DNA of 64,000 nt, from the NCBI GenBank assembly GCA_037974335.1, contig CM075760.1, positions 6,383,432-6,447,431 of the forward strand, in the 5' to 3' direction. Shown here piece after piece: positions 32,237-42,214 of this stretch. How positions within the stretch are numbered: the first letter of the stretch is position 1; each line of letters opens with the position of its first letter. Under the pieces are notes generated by a model that was given only the letters and a program-made list of their open reading frames with translations, was not told where the DNA came from and ran no database searches. A program made the position numbers and the translations under genes. Origin of the DNA: Prionace glauca (lineage: Eukaryota > Chordata > Chondrichthyes > Carcharhiniformes > Carcharhinidae).

Positions 32237-33178
32237 TTTATCCATGAGCCACCTGCCTTTTGTCTCGTTTCTTTTTTTTTATTCACCCAATACAAGTTTA
32301 TTCCTTCTCATTGTCATGTTCATATCACACGCAAGTGATATAAACTTGTGGCCACAGTGCAGAATCCAAACCACTGATCCAACAGGGAAGCTGACAGTGA
32401 CTTTCCCAATCAGCGGATCACCATCATTTTAGCCTTTCTCTTCCCTCTCTTCCGTCACCCAATGGGCAGGTTTCTCATTAAAAAAACGCACTCTGCTTGT
32501 ACATACACTTGACATCTGCCATCGAGCCCATGGTGGTGAAAATGGTGATTTTGCACCATTGGAACACCCGGGTTCCGCCATCACCAGCTCAATGTTACCT
32601 TGTCCATCATTCCTTGCGTCAAATAAAACATCTTCCAACCTTACGTTCTGCCCCTTTTAAGAACTGACCCCTGATTTCATAATTAGAGAATGCAGGGTGA
32701 ACCCATCAGACTAATTAAAATTTACAAAAATATGAATAATAGAACTTTTCCCTCAGTATTCAATAAAAAGGATTCGGAAAAAAAATCATACCAAAAAGTC
32801 ATACAACAATAACTGTCTTACAGTTATTGTTGTAATTGGCTGAACACTTTCCTGGTGTTGAAAAAGAAGGTGCTATTTTGCAGGAGAAAATTGTGGTGCA
32901 TGTGGTCTGCCGTGGAATTTAAAATAACAACAGGATTGTGGACAAAACAAGTTGTAAAACCCGTCTGGTGGTTAGAGTTTGAAGCTTTCACTGCTGTTTT
33001 GATTGCAGGTCAGGAAATGAAGATTTATTGCTCTCGTCCAATCCCTGACAATAAATATCAGTTATTTCCCGGCAGAACGCTCAAATCTCAGCCTCGCCTT
33101 GTATCCTGTCCTTTCTCAAGTCAAGACCCTGAGCAAATTCAACAGGGAGCCATATTGTTCTTTCTGAGGTCGAGACGA
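32237..33178. other. No gene seen
   Basis: Includes 'tttatccatgagccacctgc' (32238), also found at 35134, a small low-copy repeat. Otherwise unremarkable. Confidence 0.5.
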
Positions 33179-33374
33179 GGTTAAGGACAGTTTAAATGGA
33201 GCCGGATCCTCACTGCAGCTCATTGTGTTTCTGACTGGAGATGAGTTTTGTTTGCTGCACATCTCAGGATCTGATTCGGTTACGATTCCCTCATGGCCCA
33301 TCCCAACTCCACGGATTCTGATATATTTCATTATTAATGCAATGAAATGACATGACTAGGCTGCCTTCCTATGT

Positions 33375-33456
33375 GGTAGCGTGGCCGAGCGGTCTAAGGC
33401 GCTGGATTTAGGCTCCAGTCTCTCTTGAGGCGTGGGTTCGAATCCCACCGCTGTCA
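33375..33456 (+). tRNA. tRNA-Leu (anticodon TAG)
   Basis: 82-base class II tRNA. Acceptor GGTAGCG/CGCTGTC (one G-T), A box TGGCCGAGCGGTCTAAGGC, anticodon CTGGA-TTTAGGC-TCCAG, long variable arm with a TCTC/GAGG stem and T arm GTGGG-TTCGAAT-CCCAC. TTTTT occurs about 15 bases downstream as terminator. Confidence 0.95.
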
Positions 33457-33771
33457 GAATTGGTGCAAGTTTTTGTCCTTGGAGCTGAAATCCAACAGCT
33501 CGGGTTGGACGCAGGATTCTGTGCGGTGCCGTTTTTGACAGTTGCCCTTGTAAGAACAGAATATTGCGTTTGACTCATCAATCGTCAGTTCCAACACGAC
33601 ACAGCCAAAAAAAACACGCACCGACCTCCTCTGAAGGCAAGTCCTGGACCCGGCCTTCAGAATGTTCTCCCACCCCCAGTGAGTCTCCAGAGTTCAGAAG
33701 CTGTGACATCTTGTTCAGAGCCTTCAGTCTATACTCGATGGAGACGAATATCACGCGAAGGCCATCTCCAC

Positions 33772-33789
33772 CGCCCCCCCCCCCCCCGC
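33772..33789. repeat. C homopolymer-like run
   Basis: About 18 C residues; liable to length error and slippage. Confidence 0.9.
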
Positions 33790-34049
33790 CACTACTTCCC
33801 TTCAAAAAACAGAGCAACAGGAAATTGAGAAACGACGAGCTTAAGGACAGTTTAAATGATGGTGTCCCTTCAGTACAGCTCATTGTGTTTCTAAAGTGAG
33901 ATGATTTCTGTTTGTGACACAGTTCAGGCTGACCTGATTCAGAGAAGGATCAGGCTCAATCCTCCCGATGGCCTTTCCCAACTCCATTTCTTTAAACGAA
34001 TTTCAGTAACATTTCCATTAAATAATATGATTGTGACACATGTCAATGT

Positions 34050-34118
34050 GGTTGTATGGCCGAGCGGTCTAAGGCTCCAATCTCCGTGGAGGTGTGGGTT
34101 CGAATCCCAACGCGAGTG
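34050..34118 (+). pseudogene. tRNA-Leu pseudogene lacking the anticodon arm
   Basis: It follows the upstream tRNA-Leu except that 'aaggc' is joined straight to 'tccaatctc'. Thirteen bases, including the anticodon, are lost between two AGGC repeats. The acceptor 3' strand is also changed (cgcgagt). The B box GGTTCGAATCCC is intact, so Pol III might still bind. Confidence 0.9.
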
Positions 34119-34289
34119 AAATGGGTTGAAATTTTGATCCTTTCTGCTGTTGTAAGATTGAATGCAGGAGTGTGCGCAATGTCGTTTTCGTCATGTGATT
34201 CTTCTGTGAAATGTGCGCCTTTTCCTCCAGTTCACTTACAGTATTACTTGTATCTGTCTGTTTGAGCAGACACTACTATCAGAAATTTC

Positions 34290-34500
34290 TGATGGTGATG
34301 AACCATATTTGTCTGCGCCCCTATAAACCCATTACATTCTGTTGGAGACTGAACGAGATGCGAATAAATGCTCGGTGTCAAAATCGAACTTCCCCGTCAG
34401 TGCACCTTATTTCACAGAAAGTATTTGAGGATGAAATCAGAGAAATGATAACATGTCTTTAACATCGAGGTTCGGATAATGTGCAGCAACAAACTGAAAC
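34290..34500. repeat. Low-copy repeat shared with 39100-39440
   Basis: Shares 'taacatcgaggttcggataa' and 'atttgtctgcgcccctataa' with two adjacent, diverged copies at 39100-39200 and 39215-39440. Confidence 0.65.
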
Positions 34501-34539
34501 CAACAATATCCCTTCTCCGACGTAAGCAAGCTTAACGAT

Positions 34540-34612
34540 TGTTTCTGCCCGGTTTCGAACCGGGGACTTTTCGTGTGTGAGGCGAATGTGATAACCACTA
34601 CACTACAGAAAC
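34540..34612 (-). tRNA. tRNA-Val (anticodon CAC)
   Basis: 73-base cloverleaf. Acceptor GTTTCTG/CAGAAAC is perfect. A box TAGTGTAGTGGTTATCAC, loop CTCACAC and T arm CCCGG-TTCGAAA-CCGGG. The anticodon stem has one C-A mismatch (TTCGC/ACGAA). No T4 run is seen close by. Confidence 0.92.
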
Positions 34613-34783
34613 AACTGGAAAAATAACGGAGCAAATCAGCCTGTCTGTAATGTTCAACTGCGCTGTGTTGCTGCAGGTTCCGATGGTCAGACTGAGAGCC
34701 CATGTCACTGAATTCAGGAAGATAACCGTTACTTTCAATCTGATTGTACATCTTATCCCCAACATCAAAATTTAAAAGCGTTC

Positions 34784-34880
34784 GTCTCACAAATATCTAA
34801 GGGAGCAATGATTTCTACCCAATCATTAATGCATCATTTTCACCTTTCTTCGAATAATCTCAGCATTTGTATCATCAGCC
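34784..34880. repeat. Low-copy repeat shared with 30507-30580
   Basis: 'gagcaatgatttctacccaa' here and 'gagcaatgatttctgcccat' at 30524 share flanking words upstream of two tRNA loci, suggesting an old duplication between them. Confidence 0.55.
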
Positions 34881-35032
34881 CTTTGTAACCTGTCGCTCCC
34901 TTTTTTCTTTGTTCTTTAAATGTGACATTTCCAATTCAGATACTGAAAAGGAAATCTCCCTGATACTGATTCCGCCAGAACTGGTGCAGACCGGGAAGTA
35001 ACACAGGATTGTTGTACAGCAATAAATCTACA

Positions 35033-35104
35033 TTCCCTGACCGGGAATCGAACCCGGGCCGCGGCGGTGAGAGCGCCGAATCCTAACCACTAGACCACCA
35101 GGGA
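35033..35104 (-). tRNA. tRNA-Glu (anticodon CTC)
   Basis: 72-base cloverleaf matching vertebrate tRNA-Glu(CUC). Acceptor TCCCTGG/TCAGGGA, D arm with GGTCTAGTGGTTAGGATTC, anticodon CGGCG-CTCTCAC-CGCCG and T arm CCGGG-TTCGATT-CCCGG. The copies at 30960 and 37920 are eroded. Confidence 0.94.
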
Positions 35105-35219
35105 AGCTGATGAACACTTTATAAAATATTAATTTATCCATGAGCCACCTGCCTTTTGTTTTATTTCTACACAGGGACACAATCTCAGGATAAGGAGCTG
35201 ATGATTCAGGACTGAGATG

Positions 35220-35416
35220 AGGAGAAATTGCTTCACTCAAAGGTTGGTGAATCTTGGGAATTCTCGACTCCGGAGGGTTCTGATGCTCCATCATTGAACA
35301 CATTTCAGTTTGGGTTAGACAGATTTATGATCATTCCAGGAATGAATGGAAACAGGAATATGGAATTGGAACAAATACTCAGCCACAAGTTCATTTTTCT
35401 TTTTTTTTATGTTTAA
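35220..35416 (+). mobile_element. Decayed CR1 C-terminal fragment, part of duplication unit B
   Basis: Reads LHSKVGESWEFSTPEGSD and FQFGLDRFM, partner of the minus-strand fragment at 27530-27745. Confidence 0.6.
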
Positions 35417-35429
35417 AGGTATAATTACA

Positions 35430-35510
35430 CATATATATTATATATATATGATATATATATATATGTAATGGTGTACAGATATATATATGTGTATATGTAT
35501 ATATAATGTT
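35430..35510. repeat. (AT)n microsatellite
   Basis: Mainly ATATAT with GTAT interruptions. Confidence 0.93.
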
Positions 35511-35676
35511 ATATGTAATATGCTTGAAGTCAATCGTCATTAAATAATGTTGGTAATACCAGATAACAGTACCACCGGGAACAGTTCACACCTATTTTTT
35601 ATTGGCACCCACGGACCCATTGCCAACAGGCAACTGTTTAACCGTGAATGCTGATGGTGAGGAAATAGTAAAATCC

Positions 35677-35695
35677 CGTCCCTGGGTGGTCTCGA
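35677..35695 (-). pseudogene. 19-base 3' end of a tRNA-Asn
   Basis: The sequence 'cgtccctgggtggtctcga' equals the acceptor and half T arm of the tRNA-Asn at 36733. It then passes abruptly into unrelated sequence, marking a breakpoint inside the tRNA. Confidence 0.8.
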
Positions 35696-36435
35696 TTTCT
35701 GAACGGACTAAGGAAAAAAATGAGCGCCAAGGAATGGAAAATCCAGCGAAAAAGAGACATGTGTCCAATTATAATGAAATATTATTTGATAATGTCTGGA
35801 TGATAAAATGGACAAATCTTTAAATCACAAAATGGTAAGTTTATACAATAATTAGCTGGTAATCGACATGTTCAGTAACCGGAAGGTAAATATGAATGCA
35901 AGTATTAAATTCGCTATCCTTTGGCCAGATTTCCCTGTGAATGTTACTGACAGAGATATTAATGCCATTGCTCTACTGATTGTTCCCTTTCCATGGAAAC
36001 AGGGAAATAAATTTTCCTCAAATATCTTCTCAAACCTGCTGCACTAACCTTGTGATTAAAATGATACATCACCGCCATCTGCTGGCGGCCTACAGAGACT
36101 GCAGGCGCTGGGGCTTGTGAGTCTGCGAACCGGTTACTGAAATATAAATATTGAACGATATTGTCCGAGATTGGAGTTTGTAAAAGGATCTCGGCTGGCG
36201 TATTCGCCCTTTTTATAACCAGGCACCGCAGATAAACCCTGTTCTTCATTTCCCATTGAGAGATAATGTCTGGAGATTGAAGTTGGGATTATTTGAAACT
36301 TCAAATTGTACATTCGATGCAGTTATCAGAGTTAATCAAATTCAGAATCTTAGTGGGTAAACATTGCTGCCCTCTGCAATTCGCTTGTCAGACATTTTCA
36401 CGGTTTAGTCTTAAAAAAGGTACAAAGAATCAGAC

Positions 36436-36471
<36 letters not shown>

Positions 36472-36680
36472 GTATTGGAGCCGACAGAGAAACAAGGGGG
36501 CATACACAGATTCAGGGACACATATAGATGCAGGGGCACACTAGATTCAGATACACCAAGATTCAGGCGCAGACATGTAGAGATCCTGGTGACTCGAAAG
36601 ATACAAGGGCACACACAATGTCTCAGCTTGTACACGACCAAACTCTCTCTCGTGGTTCCAAACTTTTCAATGAGTTGAAG
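35696..36680. other. No gene seen; contains a (CA)n microsatellite
   Basis: This block has no counterpart in duplication unit A. CA repeats lie at 36440-36469. After them a short near-periodic stretch repeats 'gatacacc/ggcacac' like words. Confidence 0.55.
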
Positions 36681-36732
36681 CAGGCAACTGTTTTACCCGT
36701 GAATGCTGATAGTGAGAAAAATAACAAAAATC

Positions 36733-36749
36733 CGTCCCTGGGTGGTCTC

Positions 36750-36785
<36 letters not shown>

Positions 36786-36806
36786 GACCCATTGCGCCAC
36801 AGAGAC
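36733..36806 (-). tRNA. tRNA-Asn (anticodon GTT)
   Basis: 74-base cloverleaf. Acceptor GTCTCTG/CAGGGAC with one wobble, D arm GCGC-AATGGGTCA-GCGC, anticodon TTCGG-CTGTTAA-CCGAA and T arm GGTGG-TTCGAGA-CCACC. TTTTT follows within 10 bases. Confidence 0.95.
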
Positions 36807-37247
36807 TGAGACAACAGCAGTTAAATATATTCTAAACGAGTGTGTCAATGACCACAATTCTATTTCTGAAAACCTGTTCCAGAACTGCAGCATGACCGCA
36901 CTGTTTACAATTCTATACAAGTCTCTTTAGTTCCGTTGATCCCGCAGCACTGCTGTAGTATGTTGGTTATTCCCTTTCTCCTATGAACGGGCAGGTAAAA
37001 TGAATCCATGTTTCTTATCACAGGCAGGAATTCAACGGGAGGGAAGGGAACGAACCACCAGTAGCCCAACGATCCAATACTTTCCACTCAATCATCAATA
37101 ATAACGTTCACAACTGCACCTCCTTCCGAATATTGTGATCCATTTCCCTCGCGATTTGTTCCAATACTTAATATTTCCCTTGTTTTCTCCTAATTTTGGC
37201 AGGAGATTCGCGTCAATATACAGGGTGAACGGAGAAAGAAGAAGCTT

Positions 37248-37318
37248 TGCATTGGCCGGGAATCGAACCCGGGGCTCCCGCGTGGCAGGCGAGAATTCTA
37301 CCACTGAACCATCAATGC
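37248..37318 (-). tRNA. tRNA-Gly (anticodon GCC)
   Basis: 71-base cloverleaf, same sequence as the copy at 25858-25928 in the anticodon arm and T arm, with acceptor GCATTGA/CCAATGC (one A-C mismatch at the last pair). No T4 run is close by; a T/C-rich stretch follows. Confidence 0.88.
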
Positions 37319-37796
37319 GAACTGTTCTTGTTAGTCCTACCCCCACATGCTCTCTCTTTCTTCACACTCAGCAGCATTGTAATTTTCTGACTTTATCCTT
37401 TCGTTCCCCAAATGCCCACAAATGCTCTCACTCAAATCTCACACGCAACATCGCACAAGCCTTTCATGCTGTTCAACACCTTCCTTTCATTCACAACCAC
37501 ATCTCAAACTTTCAACCTTCCTCCAAAACACAAACACTCTGCAACAGTCCCCCTCTCACACAGCCTCATTCTCCCAAATAAGCCTCTGCTTTCATCACAT
37601 CAGTCTAAACACACTTAAAACGTATTCAAATGATTTGCACACCGCCTCTTGCACTCAACCCATATCACTACAATACGCATCATGCCATTCTGCAAAAGCT
37701 TTAAGTTGCTACTTTTCTTCAAAGCTGGTACCCAGTGCGACACCAGGCCAAACCTCCACTTTCAACACTTGATAACACTTATATAGGGTTACAAGT
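37319..37796. other. G-poor, C/A/T-rich block; no gene
   Basis: From 37397 to about 37770 G is rare on the plus strand, with strand bias toward C, A and T. Three overlapping open frames here follow from composition and show no domain. Confidence 0.6.
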
Positions 37797-37912
37797 TAGC
37801 TCGGAATGAGTTAAAAAAATAGGAGAGCTAGGAGGGGGCATGAGAAGTCCTTGGCAAGTCGGATAAAGGAAAACCCCAAAGCTTTTTACTCTTACGTTAA
37901 AAACGCGCATTA
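37797..37912 (+). mobile_element. Small CR1 fragment of the region before the reverse transcriptase
   Basis: 'ggcatgagaagtccttggca' then 'ggaaaaccccaaagcttttt' corresponds to the [18 protein letters not shown] block of CR1 ORF2 (compare 46654-46704). Only this block remains. Confidence 0.6.
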
Positions 37913-37919
37913 AATCTTC

Positions 37920-37980
37920 ATATATCGAGGCCAGTCTGTGACATCTGAAAGCGCTGAATCCAACCACGAGACCCCCAGGA
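37920..37980 (-). pseudogene. Decayed tRNA-Glu 5' part
   Basis: The minus strand 'ggtctcgtggttggattcag' follows the D arm of tRNA-Glu. The anticodon and T arms cannot be folded. Confidence 0.4.
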
Positions 37981-38224
37981 TCCCATCTGCCTGATTCTCC
38001 CAGACACTGGTTACAGGAATGTGCACAGCGCCAATTGTCCGCACTCACACACTCCTTCCTGTCTGTTAAGATTTGAAATTGTTTATATTTTCACATTGGC
38101 TTCCAGTGTGATGAAAGCAGAGCTGTGATAAGCTGATGTTGTTCAGTGGATTTACTGCAGTAAGGTTTATGTCAGTTCGATGCAAACATTGGTGTTTGAA
38201 TGTAGTCAGTTACAGTGAAATTTA

Positions 38225-38545
38225 ATACGTTGGAAAGGAGCCTACTCGCTTTTACAAGAGGAACCAGCAAGGGCAATGTAAATCTGAATTGTGCAACGGG
38301 ACTGATATTTCTCCCTGCTGTTCAAATTGGCACAAGTATTGATCCACGATTTTCAAGATTCACCCCGTGTTGGGTTCTGTGGTGTAATGGTGAGCACTCT
38401 GGACTCTGAATCCAGCGATCCGAGTTCAAATCTCGGCAGAACCTTGTTTTAATTTGCAAATACAGATGATGGATTGGCTGAAGGGTGTTTCGTTTAAATT
38501 TATCACCAAATCCAAATCGAAAGAAAAATTTGCCAGCCCGTTGAA
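38225..38545 (+). repeat. Direct segmental duplication (partner 27838-28170) carrying tRNA-Gln
   Basis: See the partner unit; this copy contains the intact tRNA-Gln. Confidence 0.75.
38373..38444 (+). tRNA. tRNA-Gln (anticodon CTG)
   Basis: 72-base cloverleaf matching vertebrate tRNA-Gln(CUG). Acceptor GGTTCTG/CAGAACC is perfect, anticodon CTGGA-CTCTGAA-TCCAG, T arm CCGAG-TTCAAAT-CTCGG. TTTT begins three bases after the discriminator. Confidence 0.95.
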
Positions 38546-38714
38546 CTGCTGTTACTCAATTCAAGGGCAATTAGGATTGGTAGTAAATGAATAAAGACAA
38601 TCTCAATAATGGACCTTTTCCTCACAAGTAAAAGCAAACTTTCTGACAGTTCTTGTGCCTGAAACTTTCGAAACATCGAGCTAATATGTAACAACTATCC
38701 TAATGATCACATGT

Positions 38715-38787
38715 GGGCCAGTGAAGCTATGGATAAAGCGTCTGACTACGGATCAGAAGATTCCAGGTTCGACTCCTGGTTGGCTCA
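38715..38787 (+). tRNA. tRNA-Arg (anticodon ACG), altered D arm
   Basis: Anticodon arm (CTACGGA), T arm (CCAGG-TTCGACT-CCTGG) and acceptor GGGCCAG/TTGGCTC are intact or wobble-paired. The D arm reads AAGCTATGGATAAAGCG where functional copies have GGCGCAATGGATAACGCG, weakening A box and D stem. It could be active or in early decay. The good copy is at 29046-29118. Confidence 0.78.
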
Positions 38788-39440
38788 GTACAAACCTTTA
38801 AAAGGTGTTCATAAATTCCTTGTTACTTTCGATGAAAAAAGTATTTAATATCTTTATACTTATTCAGACAAATGTTTGCAAGCATATTTTCAGCTTCTCT
38901 GGAGAAAGTAATGTTAGGAAATTGCTAATGAACAGCAACCGACTATTTTACGTTATTTTTTTCGGGAAAAAAATCATTCAATAAGATTAGGATGTTAAAT
39001 AAATGCTAACCGCAAATACATTTTGGACAAAATTCAACATGTCTTTGAGAATTTACACAATTTTGTCATTTTTTTCATAAAATTCAGCATTTCTGATTTT
39101 GGAGAAAGCATTTCAAGCTGAGGTCAGAGCAGAGATAATATGACTGTAACATCGAGATTCTGATAATATTCAGCACCAAACTGAAATCATACAGACTTCC
39201 CTCACCCTAGCATGTTTCAGATGGTGATTAACTATGTTAGTCTGCACCTAAACCTATTAAATTGTCTTGTAGACTCGATGACTTGCTGATATGTGCAGGT
39301 GTCAAAATAGGAACGTTTCTTTCCTGACAATGCATCAAACAATTTATCATTTCTTATTTGACACAAAGCATTTGAGGCCGAGGCCAGAGCGAAGATACTA
39401 TGTAGGTAACATCGAGATTCAGATAATGTTCAGGAACAAA
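38788..39440. repeat. AT-rich spacer, then two tandem copies of a low-copy repeat
   Basis: 38788-39100 shows nothing recognisable. 39100-39200 and 39215-39440 share 'taacatcgagattctgataa' / 'taacatcgagattcagataa' and resemble 34290-34500. Confidence 0.55.
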
Positions 39441-39745
39441 ATGCCCCGGCCGATGAAGGCATGCTTTAAGGTGCGAGGGGCAAGGTTTCAAGGAGATTGA
39501 CATGGCAGATTTTTTGCACAGAGAGCAATGGATGCCTGGAACTCGCTGCTGGGGGAGAGATAGTAGAAGCGGATGCTGTTGTGACTTTTAAGTCACTTGA
39601 CAAGTACATGAATAGGATGGGAATAGAGGGATATGGTCCCGGAAGGATAGGGGTTTTTAGATGAGTCGGGCAGCATGGTCAGTGAAGGTTTGAAGGGCCG
39701 AAGGGCATGTTCCTGTGCTGTAATTTTCTCTGTTCTTTGTACTGC
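39441..39745 (+). mobile_element. CR1-like LINE 3' fragment
   Basis: Words 'tttaaggtgcgaggggcaag' (FKVRGAR), 'gatgcctggaactcgctgct' (DAWNSLL) and the 3' end 'gaagggccgaagggcatgtt' followed by 'cctgtgctgtaattttctct' are those of a CR1-group tail distinct from the others here. Confidence 0.75.
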
Positions 39746-40159
39746 CATTTTTCTTTACCCAAAACTGACCTTCAGACCCTGTAGCTCTATATTTAACCAC
39801 TTCATCTCTGACATCTCCTCCAGTCACACAACCCTGTGAGATGTCTGCACTGATCTTATTGTGGCATCATGAGTGTTCCACATACAACATGACTTGTCTC
39901 TATAAATTCTCATCTTGAACATTTCAATTGAAATTTCAGGGCAAGCAGAGCTTTTTGAGCAGAATGGTTCAGATTCCCACCATCTTTAATGCGAACAAGT
40001 TGTTTCTGATTTCCCTACAGAGGTTGTCTATTAAACAATGACTGAACATAGGGGGTGAATGTGAGAAGCTGAAGTTTCCAGTTGAAGAGGTTCCCAGTGT
40101 CTCTGAGCAGCTGAACTGGGGAAGCCTTTGGGCAGAGACTGCGCTGCTGCTATTTCCGT
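39746..40159. other. No gene seen
   Basis: Flank of the GC-rich promoter-like block. Confidence 0.5.
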
Positions 40160-40790
40160 TCCTGACCAGCGGGGGTCGCTGTAACACGCCCGGGGCACTA
40201 CTCCGCCCAGTGTCACCTCTTGCCCACTCCGGCCCGGCCGCTGCTCGTTGGCGGAATATCCGGGGCCTGCAGAGTGGCGGGGCCAGCCGCCATATTTCCG
40301 TGACGTCACCGTCAGCCCCTCCCCCCGTCGAGGAAAAAGCGACAGTTCAGAAATGTAGAAAGTGAGAGAAATTCCCACCCGGAAATCCCGCCCGGAGCGG
40401 AATTAAAATTAAATAAAATACATATTTTTATAGAGGCAGGTGGCGGAACCGCGCATGTGCTGTAGTATTTTCCCAGAGCGCACCGCGCGGGTGTGATTGA
40501 AAAACAGACGGAATAAAAAACAGAAACGATTTTCCCGAATGAAGAAGGAACCGAAAGTCTGACGGGTGAGGATGTGAATAATAATCATCAAGATTCAAAA
40601 TATTAAAAATTAAAATGTAACTGTCTGGGCGCATGTGCAGGACGGGAATTCAACCAAAGTGCAGCGCGTAGGACGCCGTCTCCCTTGGCAACGCAACATG
40701 GCCGCTGGCCGTCTCCCCTGGCAACGCAACATGGCCGCCGGCCGTCTCCCCTGGCAACGCAAGATGGCCGCTGGCAGTGTGTGATTGTGG
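40160..40790. promoter_or_regulatory. GC-rich promoter-like block with CRE, YY1-like sites and a 33-bp triplicate
   Basis: CpG-containing sequence with a full CRE TGACGTCA at 40301-40308, a YY1-type GCCATATTT next to it (40289-40297), and three exact-period 33-bp repeats at 40675-40773. Each repeat holds CTGGCAACG (RFX half-site-like) and AACATGGCC or AAGATGGCC (YY1-type). A consensus-like splice donor GGTGAGG lies at about 40565. No coding exon is recognised within several kb on either strand. It may be the start of a gene whose exons I cannot see, or an orphan promoter. Confidence 0.5.
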
Positions 40791-41007
40791 CGCAGGCGTA
40801 GTGAGGTCTGCCTGCAGCCCATTGTCCAGGTTGCCCCCCAGTGGATGTGGTGGGGATGGTGCAGCAGATGGAGCAACAATCCCAGTTTCAATGGGGGGAG
40901 AGAAGCTGCAATGCTGCTCCCTGTTGTTCACTCCTCTCCCCAGTCTCAGCATTGCAGAGTGTTTAAACAAGAGGGTGCATTGTCACAGCAGCACCGAGAC
41001 CTGCAGT

Positions 41008-41278
41008 TTAAGTTTATTTATTAGTGTCACTAGTAAGTCGGCTTACATTAACAATGCAATGAAGTTACTGTGAGAATTCCCCTAGACTCTACATTCCTGT
41101 TGGGGTAACACTGAGGGGGAATTTAAGCACGGTCCAATGCCCCCTAACCCAGCACGTCTTTCAGACTGGGGAAGGAAACCGGAGAAAACCCACACAGACA
41201 CGGGGACAACGTGCAAATGACCCACAGGTCCCTAGCACAGTGAGGCTGCAGTGTTAACCACTGTCCCACCATGCTAAC
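41008..41278 (-). repeat. SINE, tRNA-headed
   Basis: Minus strand: head near 41240-41278 ('ggtgggacagtggttaacac'), central domain with 'gggttttctccggtttcctt', tail with 'ctaataaataaactt'. The right half of the tail resembles 60580-60640. Confidence 0.65.
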
Positions 41279-41386
41279 ACTGGGGCAAATGTATTTTGGG
41301 GGAACACAGGGCAGGTGGGGGTATCGCTAACTCAATTTGATGAGGGGGGGGTGGCATCAGGAAAAATCAGGCTGCGCTGCCCAGTG

Positions 41387-42195
41387 TCACCAATTTGGAA
41401 TTCTATGAGTCAATGAACTGAAACTCTCCAGGCCAGGTAACATCATGGTAAATCTCCTCTGTACCATTCCCAGTTCTACCACATCCCTCCTATTCTGGGA
41501 ATCCCAGAACTGAACCATTTTTTCAAAGAAGTGACCAGATGTGTATTTGAGGGCAATGCTTCTGATGTAGTCTTCTTGGACTTCAGCAGGGCTTTTGACA
41601 AGGTCCCACATGGGAGACTAATCGGGAACTTAAGATCCCATGAGATCCAAGTAAAAGTGTCAAATTGGATCCGGAATTGGCTGAGTGGCAGGAAGCAGAG
41701 GGTGATGGTGACTGGGAGGGGGGATTTTCAGACTGAAAGCTTGTATCCAGTGGGGTCCCACAGGGATCGATGTTGGGGCCCTTACTGTTTGTGGTTTATT
41801 TAAATAACTTAGTCTTAAATGCAGGACGTTCATCAGTAAATTTGTGGATGATAGGAGAATTGTTCGGGTGGGAAAGGGGAGGATAGCTTCAGATTACAGG
41901 GGGATAGAGACGGGCGGATCAGTGGCAATGGGGATCAACGTGAGGTGATGCACTCGGGCAGGGCAAACAAGACAAGGGACTACATGATGAACAGTAGGAT
42001 CCTGGGAAGCTCTGAGGATCAGAGGGAGCTCGGTGTGCATGTACACCGGTCCCTTAAGGTAACAGGACAGGTGAATAAAGTGGTTAAGGAGACTCACGGT
42101 TCACTTCTTTATTAGCCGAGGCACAGTGTTTAAGAGTGGGGAGGTTATGCTGGAATTATATAAAATGTTGGTTAGGCATCAGGAAGGAGGAATGA
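41387..42195 (+). mobile_element. LINE fragments: short minus piece (41387-41530) then plus reverse transcriptase piece
   Basis: The minus piece reads VQFWDSQNRRDVVELGMVQR-type CR1 C-terminus. From 41531 the plus strand reads [35 protein letters not shown], then a frame change near 41750, 'tactgtttgtggtttattta' (LFVVYLNN) and 'cactcgggcagggcaaacaa'. Decayed, related to 19010-19700. Confidence 0.7.
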
Positions 42196-42214
42196 GAGTG
42201 AGATGGAAAGGTTT

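Larger units (their letters stand above)
33179..34118 (+). repeat. Tandem duplication of a tRNA-Leu unit (33179-33456 and 33839-34118)
   Basis: Both units start with 'gttaaggacagtttaaatg' or 'cttaaggacagtttaaatg', share 'cagctcattgtgtttct' and end in a tRNA-Leu locus. The spacing is about 660 bases. Confidence 0.85.
35172..37222. repeat. Segmental duplication unit B (inverted relative to 26838-27757)
   Basis: Holds a decayed LINE end (35172-35416), an AT microsatellite (35430-35500), tRNA-Asn flanks and tRNA-Asn. About 1 kb (35696-36680) has no counterpart in unit A. The bases next to the break, 35627-35695, are repeated at 36681-36752. Confidence 0.8.

Noticed and set aside
37412-37772. Two overlapping plus-strand frames up to 116 codons
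   Set aside because: Explained by the low G content, which removes TAG and TGA stops; low-complexity protein text.
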